NCBI GenBank assembly: GCA_002305505.1
Contig: DBRC01000014.1
Span: 1-18,252 of the forward strand
Length of the DNA: 18,252 nucleotides
Direction: 5' to 3'
Source of the DNA: Prevotella sp. UBA1378
Lineage (GTDB): Bacteria > Bacteroidota > Bacteroidia > Bacteroidales > Bacteroidaceae
Part shown: positions 8,005-15,869 of the stretch, piece after piece
Position numbering within the stretch: position 1 is the first letter of the stretch
Layout of the letters: the number at the start of each line of letters is the position of its first letter
Position numbers and translations under genes: made by a program
Notes under the pieces: generated by a model
Database searches by the model: none
The model's input: the letters and a program-made list of their open reading frames with translations, nothing else
Told to the model about the DNA's origin: nothing

Positions 8005-9413
8005 CTAAACGATGACAAAGGAAGGTCTTCACAAAACACATCACCCTCTACATAATCCTTAAAAGCATACCGCACGGCTACAGGCCGTTCCACATCATCG
8101 CCCCTGACGAGCATTTTGCTGCGCTCTATCCACGCCTTAGCCGGACGGAATACCCCGTCGGCGCCGGCCACCTCGAAGTTATCCGAGGTATATTTCCCCT
8201 TGCAGTTAATCCACATATCCGCCCGTTCAAACGAACAAATAACCGTATCGCCGCGAACCTCCATGCCCGCAAAGCGCGGACTTTCCGCTGCAAAACCTTT
8301 CATGCCGTAGGTCTTTGCCAACGCCAAACGCGCCAAGCGCTCACCGGCTACCTGCTTTTTCATAGGATGAATACCCTTTTCCTGACCAGCATCCAACAAA
8401 ACCGCCATACCGCAGTTAGGTATCCGCTTCTCGGCCTCCATCTGTTGCTCGCGGAGATAGGCAGAACAAATGGTGTCTTGACCGGCAGCGGTAATCAAAC
8501 TATAGTCGTAGGGCGCTATCTGACAATAGTAGAAAGGGAAATTGCCTTGTCCCCACTCTTTACGCCATCCCTCCACCATCGTGCACAGCAGGTCGGCATA
8601 GGTTTGATAGCGTGGCCAATTGTCCTCGCCTTGATACCAGATGACACCGGCCATGGCAACACCGATGAGCGGGTACAGCATACCGTTATAGAGGGCCGAC
8701 GGACAGCGCTGTTTCGTCTTTGTTACGTCGCCCTGCGTTTGCGGGAGCACAACCGTAGGAAACGCCTTGAGCCAGTCGGCTTTCATCCATGCCTCACAAG
8801 CCGAACCGCCCCATGCCGTAACGAGCAGGCCTACGGGCACGCCCAGCTGCTCCTGCAACAACCGCCCGAAGTAATAGGCCGTGGCACTAAATTCGCGGAC
8901 GCTCTCCGGCCGTGCTTCCTGCCACTCGCCCTGAACATCCCTCTGCGGGGCGATGGTGGCCTGCCGCTTCACGGTAAACAGTCGGATACCGGCATTCTTA
9001 CTATGCAGAATAGCATCGGCGGCTCCCTCTACGGGTTGGTTCTTATATCCTTTCATAGGCATTTCCATGTTGCTCTGTCCACCGCACAGCCACAGTTCGC
9101 CCATCATGATATTCCCGATACGGGTCTGCTCGCCGTCATCGAACGTCATGGCATAAGGGCCTCCGGCCTGCGGGGTGCGCACCATGAGCTCCCAATTTCC
9201 GTCCTTATCGGCCAGCACGCGGTAAGTTTTCTTATCCCACGAGGTTGTCACCTTCACCGTTTTACCGGCATCGGCCGTTCCCCACAGGCGGCAGTCAGCC
9301 TGCCGTTGCATCACCATATTGTCGCTGAAGAAAGCCGGCAACTTCACCGTTGCCGCTGCTGCCTGTGCCAACAGCAGGCACAAGGCTGTGGATAAATATT
9401 TTTTTTGCATCAT
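7989..9413 (-). CDS. Exported SGNH acetylesterase (sialate O-acetylesterase type, 474 aa)
   Basis: This enzyme is predicted to remove O-acetyl groups from a glycan so that neighbouring glycosidases can act; despite the family name, the substrate in such operons is often a plant glycan. I chose the ATG at 9413 (MMQKKYLSTALCLLLAQAAAATV is a typical signal peptide). An open extension to 9461 adds MAYKPYRPISLIKYKK, which is translated repeat DNA and spoils the signal. Numbered from 9413, the nucleophile Ser114 lies in WLCGGQSNMEMP, a conserved block WYQGEDN is at about 259-265, and His349 of the catalytic triad lies in GIHPMKKQVAGERLA. The length suits a single-domain member. The gene follows GH106 by 55 bases and precedes the GH95-like gene by 41. 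Related repeat clusters flank it on both sides. Confidence 0.9.
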   Translation of the reverse strand: MMQKKYLSTALCLLLAQAAAATVKLPAFFSDNMVMQRQADCRLWGTADAGKTVKVTTSWDKKTYRVLADKDGNWELMVRTPQAGGPYAMTFDDGEQTRIGNIMMGELWLCGGQSNMEMPMKGYKNQPVEGAADAILHSKNAGIRLFTVKRQATIAPQRDVQGEWQEARPESVREFSATAYYFGRLLQEQLGVPVGLLVTAWGGSACEAWMKADWLKAFPTVVLPQTQGDVTKTKQRCPSALYNGMLYPLIGVAMAGVIWYQGEDNWPRYQTYADLLCTMVEGWRKEWGQGNFPFYYCQIAPYDYSLITAAGQDTICSAYLREQQMEAEKRIPNCGMAVLLDAGQEKGIHPMKKQVAGERLARLALAKTYGMKGFAAESPRFAGMEVRGDTVICSFERADMWINCKGKYTSDNFEVAGADGVFRPAKAWIERSKMLVRGDDVERPVAVRYAFKDYVEGDVFCEDLPLSSFRAYKP

Positions 9414-9432
9414 CTTTTTATATTTAATAAGG

Positions 9433-9459
9433 CTAATGGGCCTATAGGGCTTATAAGCC
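9433..9459. repeat. Short palindromic repeat cluster upstream of the acetylesterase gene
   Basis: CTAATGGGC (9433-9441), CCTATAGG and the palindrome GGCTTATAAGCC (9448-9459) sit between the GH106 stop and the acetylesterase start. On the plus strand the region reads as loosely repeated units of about 9 bases (GCCTATAGG, GCTTATAAG, CCATATAGG). The end motifs match the cluster at 7958-8004 in direct orientation. Confidence 0.6.
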
Positions 9460-9468
9460 ATATAGGTC

Positions 9469-12400
9469 CTACAACCCCCTTATCACCTCAACCGGCCCTA
9501 TAAGTCCGGCAGGCAACAGGGCATCGCCCTTCATCCGGTACTTCGCATTGGTCCATATTCCTTTGTAAGGCGGTTCGCCGCGGTCGGCTCCACGCAGGGC
9601 GTTAGCCCATGTGTTCACCACCTCTATCTTTATTTCGTTTTTACCTTTACGCACGGCTTCCGTTATATCAGCTTCGTAAGGAGCAGTCCATACAATGCCG
9701 CAGTCGATACCGTTCACCCATACATGGGCTATATCGCACACACGGCCGAGGCTCAGCAGCGTGCGCCCGCCTTTCGCAGGATAATTTACCGTAGCCGTAT
9801 AAACAGCACTGCCGCTGTAATATTTTATCTCCGGAACCTCTGCCTTCGACCAGTCCGACGGCAAAGCCGTTTCCTGCTCTATCCCCGTCTCGCCGAAACG
9901 CAATTTCCAACGGGTGTCCACACGCAGCGTGTCGCCCCGCAACAACGGGGATTGCCTTACGCTGTCTTCATCCGACAGGCATACAAAAACCGAGCCGTGC
10001 GACGGCAGGGCAAAGGTTACCGACAGGCGCTGCCCCGATGTACCGACAGCCAGCGGACGCTCTGAGCGCCCGGTAAGCGGATGGTAAAGATGCGCTTTCT
10101 TACCGGCCGAAGCACGGAACGAAGCTGTTACTGTACGCGGACGCTCCTCCTGGTTGGCCACGAAATAAGCCTCGCCGCCACCGGGTTGTACGACGTGCGT
10201 ATAAGCCATGTTCCCGGGAAGCTCTATATCGCGTTCCAAGCCATAGGCGGAAAAGTCGGGCTGGGTGTACGGACGGTCGACGATGACAACGCCGCCCTTG
10301 CGCAGCTCCTCCACCTTGGCTGCCACTTCGGGCGACAACGCTACGGGCGACGGGGCCATCGGCCGGAGATGCGGGAGCACCAACACCCGGTAACGGGCAC
10401 CGCCGGGCAGCACGAGCCACCCGTCGTCGGCTCTTGCCATGAGCAGGGCATCGCGGTTCACCGAATCATAATGATAACCGTTGAGGGCATTCACCCAGTC
10501 GGCCGTACCGGTGATTCCGGCCGAGTGGTTCACGCCCACCGGGCTTTCTTCCATCGGCTGCCCCCCGTTGGCCAAGCGGCGCGCCTCCGATTCTACCCGC
10601 GCCTGGCCGAACAGTCCCGGCAGCATAGGCACCAGCCGTTCGGGAAGTATCGCCCGGCGGGGCATCTCTTCACCGGTAAACACTGCGATATCCACCACCG
10701 TTCTGCCGCTTTGCAGCATGCGCTGGCAGCGGGTGATATAGTCGACAAAAGCACCCGCCTTGCCGAACCACGTATTGTCGCGCTGGAAAAAAAGGCCGAT
10801 GCCATCGAGCGTCATACCCGGCCGGCGGTCGGTCCACGGGTTATGCGTATTGACATGGAAGAACAGCCTGTTCATGCCGAGCGCGAAGTGGCGGTCGAGC
10901 AAAGGCTTGAGCATGGCCGGCGTCTCGTTCCACACGCCGCGCAGCTCGGTAAACCCTTCGGCCTGCACGATGGATTTACCGTAAATATGCGCTCCGCTGA
11001 TGGCATCGAGCATATCGTTGGGCTTATCGTGCGTGGGCGAGTTCAGCCAGAACTCGCCCATGGGCATGTCGGTATAGCGGTAGTGTTCCATGCCGTCGGC
11101 CACCATGGTGGGTGCGACGCTCTCGGCCGAGAACCGGCATCCGTAGCGGTGGGCACGCTCCTGCACGGTTTTGAAGAACACGTCGTGCAGCAGGTCATTG
11201 ATGGTCAGCCGCACGTCGCGTAATACCTGTTCGCTCTTAGCAGCACTCTCCATGGGTATGCCTGCCATTACGGGCAGGTAGTCGATGAGGTTGTAGCCGC
11301 GGCGCCTGCTGAACTCGGCAGCGAAATCCGCGCTCCAGTTTTGGCTGCCACACTCCCAGCTGTCGACATGCAGGTAGCGGGGACGCCCTTTTTGCATGAA
11401 GCGGCCGAACCAATGGTCGATTTGCTTATTGACGGCAGCCACTGAAAACTTGTCGCATTCCAGACCCTTGCCACCGCCGGCAGTGCTGTTCTGATAGCCC
11501 GTCGATGTATGCCCCATGCGCAGAATCATCCACCGCCCCTTGGGGAGCACGGCAGACAAGCGGTCGCCCGACAGCCGGCAACGGATGATGTCGGATGTAC
11601 GGACGCAATCAGCCGCCGGCACTTCGGCATCCGACGTCGCCTCGGCTACACGCCACACCAGCCCCGACTTGCCTTCCCATTGGTTGATGTGGGGCTGACG
11701 GTGCAGCAACAGGCCACGCACGCGCAAGGTAGGCTTCCACTTGGCAGCGTCTAAATCCTCACTGCCCGGCTCTGTTCCCTCGGGTGTCCACTGAAAGCGG
11801 AAGTAACGGGCGGTGACAGGAGGCAAGGAAAAGGTTGAGTTATAGTCGTAGTTCTGCCAGCCCTGACGGGGCGGAACCAGCTGTTTTACACTGCGGAAAT
11901 TGACGCCGTCGTCGCTGGCCAGCACCTGCAACCGCTGCGACTGGATATTCGTGCCGGCGGCCAGCACTTCAACGCTGCGCACCGTCGCCGGGCGGGGATA
12001 CGCATACTGTATCCAGCAGGGCTGCGAAGCACGGAACGCCCCTTTCTCGTCGCGCGTCACCTCAGGCGACCACGTAACGGCCGGTTCCGGCATGCCGCCG
12101 GTATCGCTCATGGGGATGGCATAGCAGGCAATATCTTCATAATAGCCGGGATAACTCTTAGGGCGGCCCAATACCACATCGACCTTGCCGCCACCGACAA
12201 CCGTATCGCAGAATACCACTTTCTGCATCGATTCGGCCGGCGCAATCCACGGGCCGCCGGCGAGTGCGAAGCCGTCGCAGACATGGATGCCCACTTCCAA
12301 GCCCAGTGAGTCGGCCAGCTGCAGGGCATAGCTGGCCATCTCCCAGAACGTGCCGGAGAGCTGTTCGGCCGTGCCGCCGTACTCGGGGCGCTCGGCCGTG

Positions 12401-12603
12401 CCCCGTATCGGCATCAGATAGCAACCGCCCAAACCTACGTCTTTCATCGCCTGCAGGTCGGCACGGATACCGGCTTCCGACACGGCACCGTACATCCAAT
12501 ACCAGAACGTCCACGGACGGGCGGTATCGGCGGCAGCCACGGCCGCCGGCCGTACGGCGGGGAGCAACGCCAGGAGGAGAATATACATCAAGCGCCTTTT
12601 CAT
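9469..12603 (-). CDS. GH106 alpha-L-rhamnosidase-like enzyme (1044 aa)
   Basis: Predicted to release terminal alpha-L-rhamnose from oligosaccharides after export (signal peptide about 1-25, MKRRLMYILLLALLPAVRPAAVAAA). The N-terminus has the family hallmark PWTFWYWMYGAVSEAGIRADL followed by MKDVGLGGCYLMPI. A discoidin-like insertion lies at about 205-275 and a C-terminal jelly-roll, galactose-binding-like domain at about 925-1040 (VWVNGIDCGIVW). From recalled work on the GH106 enzyme BT0986, the catalytic Glu pair is 461 and 593, 132 residues apart. Here Glu417 in HVDSWECGSQNW and Glu549 in SIVQAEGFTEL have exactly that spacing, which supports activity. The ATG lies one base after the TAA of the upstream GH2 gene, so the two are probably translationally coupled. 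Family confidence is high; the exact rhamnosyl linkage is unknown. Confidence 0.92.
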   Translation of the reverse strand: MKRRLMYILLLALLPAVRPAAVAAADTARPWTFWYWMYGAVSEAGIRADLQAMKDVGLGGCYLMPIRGTAERPEYGGTAEQLSGTFWEMASYALQLADSLGLEVGIHVCDGFALAGGPWIAPAESMQKVVFCDTVVGGGKVDVVLGRPKSYPGYYEDIACYAIPMSDTGGMPEPAVTWSPEVTRDEKGAFRASQPCWIQYAYPRPATVRSVEVLAAGTNIQSQRLQVLASDDGVNFRSVKQLVPPRQGWQNYDYNSTFSLPPVTARYFRFQWTPEGTEPGSEDLDAAKWKPTLRVRGLLLHRQPHINQWEGKSGLVWRVAEATSDAEVPAADCVRTSDIIRCRLSGDRLSAVLPKGRWMILRMGHTSTGYQNSTAGGGKGLECDKFSVAAVNKQIDHWFGRFMQKGRPRYLHVDSWECGSQNWSADFAAEFSRRRGYNLIDYLPVMAGIPMESAAKSEQVLRDVRLTINDLLHDVFFKTVQERAHRYGCRFSAESVAPTMVADGMEHYRYTDMPMGEFWLNSPTHDKPNDMLDAISGAHIYGKSIVQAEGFTELRGVWNETPAMLKPLLDRHFALGMNRLFFHVNTHNPWTDRRPGMTLDGIGLFFQRDNTWFGKAGAFVDYITRCQRMLQSGRTVVDIAVFTGEEMPRRAILPERLVPMLPGLFGQARVESEARRLANGGQPMEESPVGVNHSAGITGTADWVNALNGYHYDSVNRDALLMARADDGWLVLPGGARYRVLVLPHLRPMAPSPVALSPEVAAKVEELRKGGVVIVDRPYTQPDFSAYGLERDIELPGNMAYTHVVQPGGGEAYFVANQEERPRTVTASFRASAGKKAHLYHPLTGRSERPLAVGTSGQRLSVTFALPSHGSVFVCLSDEDSVRQSPLLRGDTLRVDTRWKLRFGETGIEQETALPSDWSKAEVPEIKYYSGSAVYTATVNYPAKGGRTLLSLGRVCDIAHVWVNGIDCGIVWTAPYEADITEAVRKGKNEIKIEVVNTWANALRGADRGEPPYKGIWTNAKYRMKGDALLPAGLIGPVEVIRGL

Positions 12604-12604
12604 C

Positions 12605-15430
12605 TTACTCGAATCTCAATGTCATAGAGGCGCGCACCGGCTCGTTCTTCGCCCAAAAAGGCTGTGCCGAAGGACCGGTGAGGTCGGTGGTGTTCACCTT
12701 ATTCCGTACGGGCGGTATCACGCGCAGCAGCGAGATGCCGCTTGCGGGCAACTCGTACAACAGCTGGTCGCGGCCGTCGCGGGGATGATACACTCCTACG
12801 TACTGGCCGTCACTGCGATTCTTGAGAAGGATACGCCCCTCCTCGGTATCAAACTGCATCCAGTCGACACAGGAGAAATAGCCCTTGAACTCGGGATAAC
12901 CGAAGCTCTCGCCAGGCACGGGGTCGTTATAGTCCGTATGCCAGTAGCCGTACTGCGGACCTTCGAGCCGGTTCTGCCATACGCGGTAGGGGCCGTTGCC
13001 CACCCACGATTTGCTTTTCATCTTGGGCTCGGGATAGTCGAACATAACGCCCATCTCGTCGACCACGCCGCCGAAACGGTAATAGCAATCCACGGCCACG
13101 CTGCCGCCGGCACCGAAACGCCACGCCACGCTGTCCAACGAGCCTTCCGCGTAACGGGCCGTGAGCACGGTGCAGCCTTGCCGCTCGCTCACGTCGAAAC
13201 CGGCAAAGCGCCCTTGGTCGGCATAGAGGGTATATTGTGTCTTCTTCTTTTCTGCTGTCTTGTCATCGTGGTTATAGAACTGGTCGAACGAACGGTCGGA
13301 ACGGCGGGCGGCAATAAAGCGCGGACCGCCGCCGAACGACAGCGTGCGGCTACCCACGGCCACTTGCTCCAAATAGCCGGTAGAACGGCTGAAACGGTAG
13401 CTGCGCCCCTCGCTGTTCACGGTAAGCGTGCCCTCTGCCTGCTCCACGCGGGCTGTCGCGCTTCCGGCCGGCCCGATGCCCTGTGCCGCCGGTACACGGT
13501 AAGGGTTGGGGAAGCTCCATGTGAACAGTTCGCTGCCGTACATATCGGTTGCCGTGATGCTGAGCGCCCCGGCAGTCCGCTCTACGGGCACGTCGAGCAC
13601 CACCGCCTTGCTGCCCGGTGCTGCGTCGATGCGCTGCAACGCCCCTTCGCGCAGCGTTTTCACCGCCGATGCGCCGGCGGCCGGCAGCTGACTGTAGCGG
13701 TAGGTCAGCCGGCAGGTGTTCAGGTTCAGGAAGTCGTAACGGTTCTCCACGAGCAATGTGTCGCCACGGCGGACGAGCTGCACGGGGCTCCATATCTCTT
13801 TTATCGTATAATACGACCCCTCTTTCTCCATGTGCGGCCCCAAGATGCCGTCGGCGCCGTAATTGCCCTGGCAGTCGATGATGCCGTCCATGTCGGTGCG
13901 CACCACGCCCGCGTCGGCAAAGTCCCAAAGGAAGCCGCCTGCGCAGCGGGGATTGCCCATCATCATCTCCCAATAGTCTTTCAAGCCTGCGCCGTGACCG
14001 CCGTCGTAAAGACCGTGCAGGAACTCGGTAGGCATGAATATTTCGGGCTGCCGCATGTATTCCTGCGTCTCGCCCCACGAGCGGTAATGCTTGGTCTCGA
14101 TGCCGTTGCGGTTGGCCCACGGGTAGATGACCACGCGCTTTTGGATGTCCCATTTAGCAAATTCGGGCTCCAGTTCGTAGTTGAAGCCACCCTCGTTGCC
14201 ATTGCTCCAGAAGATGACGGAAGGGTGGTTCACGTCGCGCGTCACCATCTCGCGCACCAGCTTCTGCCCCACTGCGGTCTCGTGGGCCCAATGCCAGCCG
14301 CTCAGCTCGTTCTCCACGTAGAGGCCGAGCGAGTCGCATGCCTCAAGAAACTCAGGGTCGGCAGGGTAATGGCTCAGCCGCACGGCATTCATGTTCATGC
14401 TCTTGATGATTTCCACGTCCTCTATGTTCTTCTGCTTGCTGAGCGTGCGCCCCGTTTCGGGGCGGAACGAGTGGCGGTTGACACCCTTGAACACCACTTT
14501 CGTGCCATTGATGTACACGCCGTCGCGCTGGCGTATCTCTATCGTGCGGAACCCGAAGCGCTCACGGTGTACGTGCATTGTCTTCCCACCGGCCGTCTGG
14601 AGCGAGAACACCGCCGTATAAAGATTGGGGGTCTCGGCTGTCCACAACGCCGGATTCGCTATCCTGAAATCCACTCTTACACGGTCGCTGCCGCGCGTGT
14701 CGAAAACCGACTTGCCGGCCACACGGCCTACCTTATCAACTATTTCCACTTGTACTTTCGCCCCTGCCACGGTACGGTTCAGGAAGCAGTCGGCTACGAA
14801 ACGGCCGTCCATGCCTCCGTCGATGGCCACGCGGGCAATGTTCTGCACGGGCTTCGACACCACGAAAACAGGGCGGAACAGTCCGCCGAAGTTCCAGTAG
14901 TCGGCACGCCGCTCGGCCATATTCACCTGTGCGTTCTCGCTCTCCTTGCTCACCGTCACCTCCAGGCGGTTTTTCTTTTTGCCGAAGAACACGCGGTCGC
15001 TCACGTCGTACATGAACCGGTAGAAACCGCCCTGATGCGTATCGCCGGCTTTACGCCCGTTGATGGTCACCAAGGCATCGGTCATAGCGGCTTCGAAAAC
15101 GAGCTGGACCTGGCGCCCCTGCCACTCCTGCGGCAGCGTGAACTCATAACGGTACATGCCTTTCTCGTCGGCAATGCCTTCGGGCTGCGGCTTCCCATAG
15201 AAGCGCACACCGTACTGATAGGTGCCGAAGCCCTGCAGCTCCCAGCACGAGGGCACTCCGATTTTCGCCCAATGCCCTGCGTTGCGGCCGCCTGTGCAAT
15301 AGAAATCCCACTGCACCATGTCATCGCATCCACGGCCCGACAAATACTGGCGGTGTGTCTCCACGTCCGCTTGTGCGTGTGCCGCCATGCCCAGCAGCAC
15401 CATAGAGAGAGAAAGTATGGTCTTTATCAT
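12605..15430 (-). CDS. Exported GH2 beta-galactosidase-like enzyme (941 aa), first gene of the operon
   Basis: This is a retaining GH2 exo-glycosidase with the long, LacZ-like layout. The signal peptide is residues 1-20 (MIKTILSLSMVLLGMAAHAQ). The sugar-binding domain covers about 40-195, the immunoglobulin-like domain about 195-300 and the TIM barrel about 300-560 (FKGVNRHSF, VRLSHYPADP). The acid/base is Glu413 in WSNGNEGG and the nucleophile Glu469 in FMPTEFLHG. The C-terminal part (about 655-941) resembles the beta-galactosidase small-chain domain, with GNGPYRVWQNR in place of the usual GxGPxExYxDR. Beta-galactosidase is the best guess, but related enzymes act on other beta-linked sugars. 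The gene heads the operon: the nearest gene upstream is divergent and about 440 bases away, so its promoter must lie in that gap. It is coupled to the GH106 gene by a one-base spacing. Confidence 0.93.
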   Translation of the reverse strand: MIKTILSLSMVLLGMAAHAQADVETHRQYLSGRGCDDMVQWDFYCTGGRNAGHWAKIGVPSCWELQGFGTYQYGVRFYGKPQPEGIADEKGMYRYEFTLPQEWQGRQVQLVFEAAMTDALVTINGRKAGDTHQGGFYRFMYDVSDRVFFGKKKNRLEVTVSKESENAQVNMAERRADYWNFGGLFRPVFVVSKPVQNIARVAIDGGMDGRFVADCFLNRTVAGAKVQVEIVDKVGRVAGKSVFDTRGSDRVRVDFRIANPALWTAETPNLYTAVFSLQTAGGKTMHVHRERFGFRTIEIRQRDGVYINGTKVVFKGVNRHSFRPETGRTLSKQKNIEDVEIIKSMNMNAVRLSHYPADPEFLEACDSLGLYVENELSGWHWAHETAVGQKLVREMVTRDVNHPSVIFWSNGNEGGFNYELEPEFAKWDIQKRVVIYPWANRNGIETKHYRSWGETQEYMRQPEIFMPTEFLHGLYDGGHGAGLKDYWEMMMGNPRCAGGFLWDFADAGVVRTDMDGIIDCQGNYGADGILGPHMEKEGSYYTIKEIWSPVQLVRRGDTLLVENRYDFLNLNTCRLTYRYSQLPAAGASAVKTLREGALQRIDAAPGSKAVVLDVPVERTAGALSITATDMYGSELFTWSFPNPYRVPAAQGIGPAGSATARVEQAEGTLTVNSEGRSYRFSRSTGYLEQVAVGSRTLSFGGGPRFIAARRSDRSFDQFYNHDDKTAEKKKTQYTLYADQGRFAGFDVSERQGCTVLTARYAEGSLDSVAWRFGAGGSVAVDCYYRFGGVVDEMGVMFDYPEPKMKSKSWVGNGPYRVWQNRLEGPQYGYWHTDYNDPVPGESFGYPEFKGYFSCVDWMQFDTEEGRILLKNRSDGQYVGVYHPRDGRDQLLYELPASGISLLRVIPPVRNKVNTTDLTGPSAQPFWAKNEPVRASMTLRFE

Positions 15431-15442
15431 CGCGTTATAAAA

Positions 15443-15463
15443 TAATGTGTATATACATCATTA
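15443..15463. promoter_or_regulatory. Near-palindrome just upstream of the enzyme operon
   Basis: A perfect 10-base palindrome, TGTATATACA (15448-15457), is flanked by TAATG and CATTA, which are also inverted complements, broken by a single T. It lies 12 bases upstream of the first GH2 start codon. It could be an operator for the operon regulator or a hairpin in the mRNA leader. Sequence symmetry is certain; function is inferred. Confidence 0.45.
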
Positions 15464-15695
15464 AGACTCGGGAAGCGCCGTTTTGTCTATGCCGGAACGG
15501 GAGAATTTTCACCGGCGGTTTTTCATCATCTTGTATTCATCAGCTAAAAAAGGAGTTGAAAGTTGGATAAACAACACTAAATGACAAACTTTGTAATCAG
15601 GAGATGGCAGGGTGAATCCATCAGGCAAGTGCCAATTTCACTTGATATATTCGTAAAACACTTTTTCAGTGTTTTCAGATTTTCCACAAAAATAC

Positions 15696-15726
15696 TTGCA
15701 TTCGCCTGCAAAATGTTGTATCTTTG
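15696..15726 (+). promoter_or_regulatory. Bacteroides-type promoter of the HU-HIG gene
   Basis: TTG at 15696-15698 and TATCTTTG at 15719-15726 are separated by 20 bases, matching the Bacteroidetes primary-sigma consensus (TTTG or TTG, 19-21 bases, TAnnTTTG). Transcription should start near 15732-15734, giving a leader of about 135 nucleotides that contains the whole repeat array. Confidence 0.8.
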
Positions 15727-15736
15727 CAAAGCCGTT

Positions 15737-15823
15737 GGAAAACAAACGGAAAACCGTGGAAAACAAATATTGCAATAAATCGGAGAAATATTGCAATAAA
15801 TCGGAGAAATATTGCAATAAATC
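15737..15823. repeat. Tandem 21-base repeat array in the HU-HIG leader
   Basis: TGCAATAAAT recurs at 15771, 15792 and 15813, and GGAAAACAAA at 15737 and 15758, each with a period of exactly 21. The two right-hand units (15782-15802 and 15803-15823) are identical and consist of GGAGAAA followed by TATTGCAATAAATC. The next unit to the left (15758-15781) has a 3-base-longer A-rich part, and the leftmost unit is diverged. Each full unit has the palindromic core TATTGCAATA. A 21-base period is two turns of B-DNA. Confidence 0.85.
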
Positions 15824-15869
15824 AAAACGAAGTAACAAACAACATTTAATAATCAAATACCAAACAACA

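Larger units (their letters stand above)
51..15430 (-). other. Carbohydrate-utilisation operon without SusC/SusD
   Basis: Six minus-strand genes run in series with gaps of 1, 55, 41, 22 and 51 bases: GH2, GH106, acetylesterase, GH95-like, GH2, regulator. All five enzymes carry signal peptides. No terminator-like hairpin with a poly-U tract is visible between them. The combination predicts removal of acetyl groups, rhamnose and beta-linked sugars from one branched glycan. Co-transcription is inferred from spacing and shared direction. Confidence 0.75.
15431..15869. other. AT-rich divergent intergenic region
   Basis: This region separates the enzyme operon from the HU-HIG gene. From left to right it holds a near-palindrome (15443-15463), a GC-rich stretch with a possible hairpin (GCCGG at 15491 pairing with CCGGC at about 15522), a featureless AT-rich part, a plus-strand promoter (15696-15726) and the repeat-rich HU leader (15732-15823). 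I found no convincing TAnnTTTG element for the minus-strand operon; the nearest is AAAGTTTG around 15585-15592 on the minus strand. Short open frames here overlap the promoter and repeats and do not look coding. Confidence 0.7.

Noticed and set aside
8367..9395. A 342-codon plus-strand open frame opposite the acetylesterase gene
   Set aside because: The minus strand encodes a complete SGNH esterase with its catalytic motifs; the plus-strand product has no family features.
9414..9461. N-terminal extension of the acetylesterase
   Set aside because: The extra 16 residues are translated intergenic repeat DNA, and they push a good signal peptide away from the N-terminus.
12785..15445. An 886-codon plus-strand open frame opposite the first GH2 gene
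   Set aside because: It is the antisense shadow of a clear GH2 gene in GC-rich DNA. Its translation is rich in His, Ala, Val and Arg, has no recognisable domain, and it lacks a promoter.
15737..15823. Possible CRISPR array
   Set aside because: The units are contiguous 21-base tandem repeats without unique spacers, and there are no cas genes nearby.
1..15823. The whole operon as an integrated mobile element bounded by the 14-base repeats
   Set aside because: There is no integrase, transposase or mobilisation gene between the repeats, and the right-hand copies are part of a tandem array. Kept only as one hypothesis in the findings.
15577..15856. Short open frames on both strands across the HU leader
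   Set aside because: They stay open because the repeat period is a multiple of three. Their peptides just repeat YCNISPI or YCNKSEK, and they overlap the promoter.
15669..15869. N-terminal extension of the HU-HIG protein
   Set aside because: The extended start lies upstream of the -7 element, and the family begins at MxYxxKKQ, which matches the ATG at 15870.
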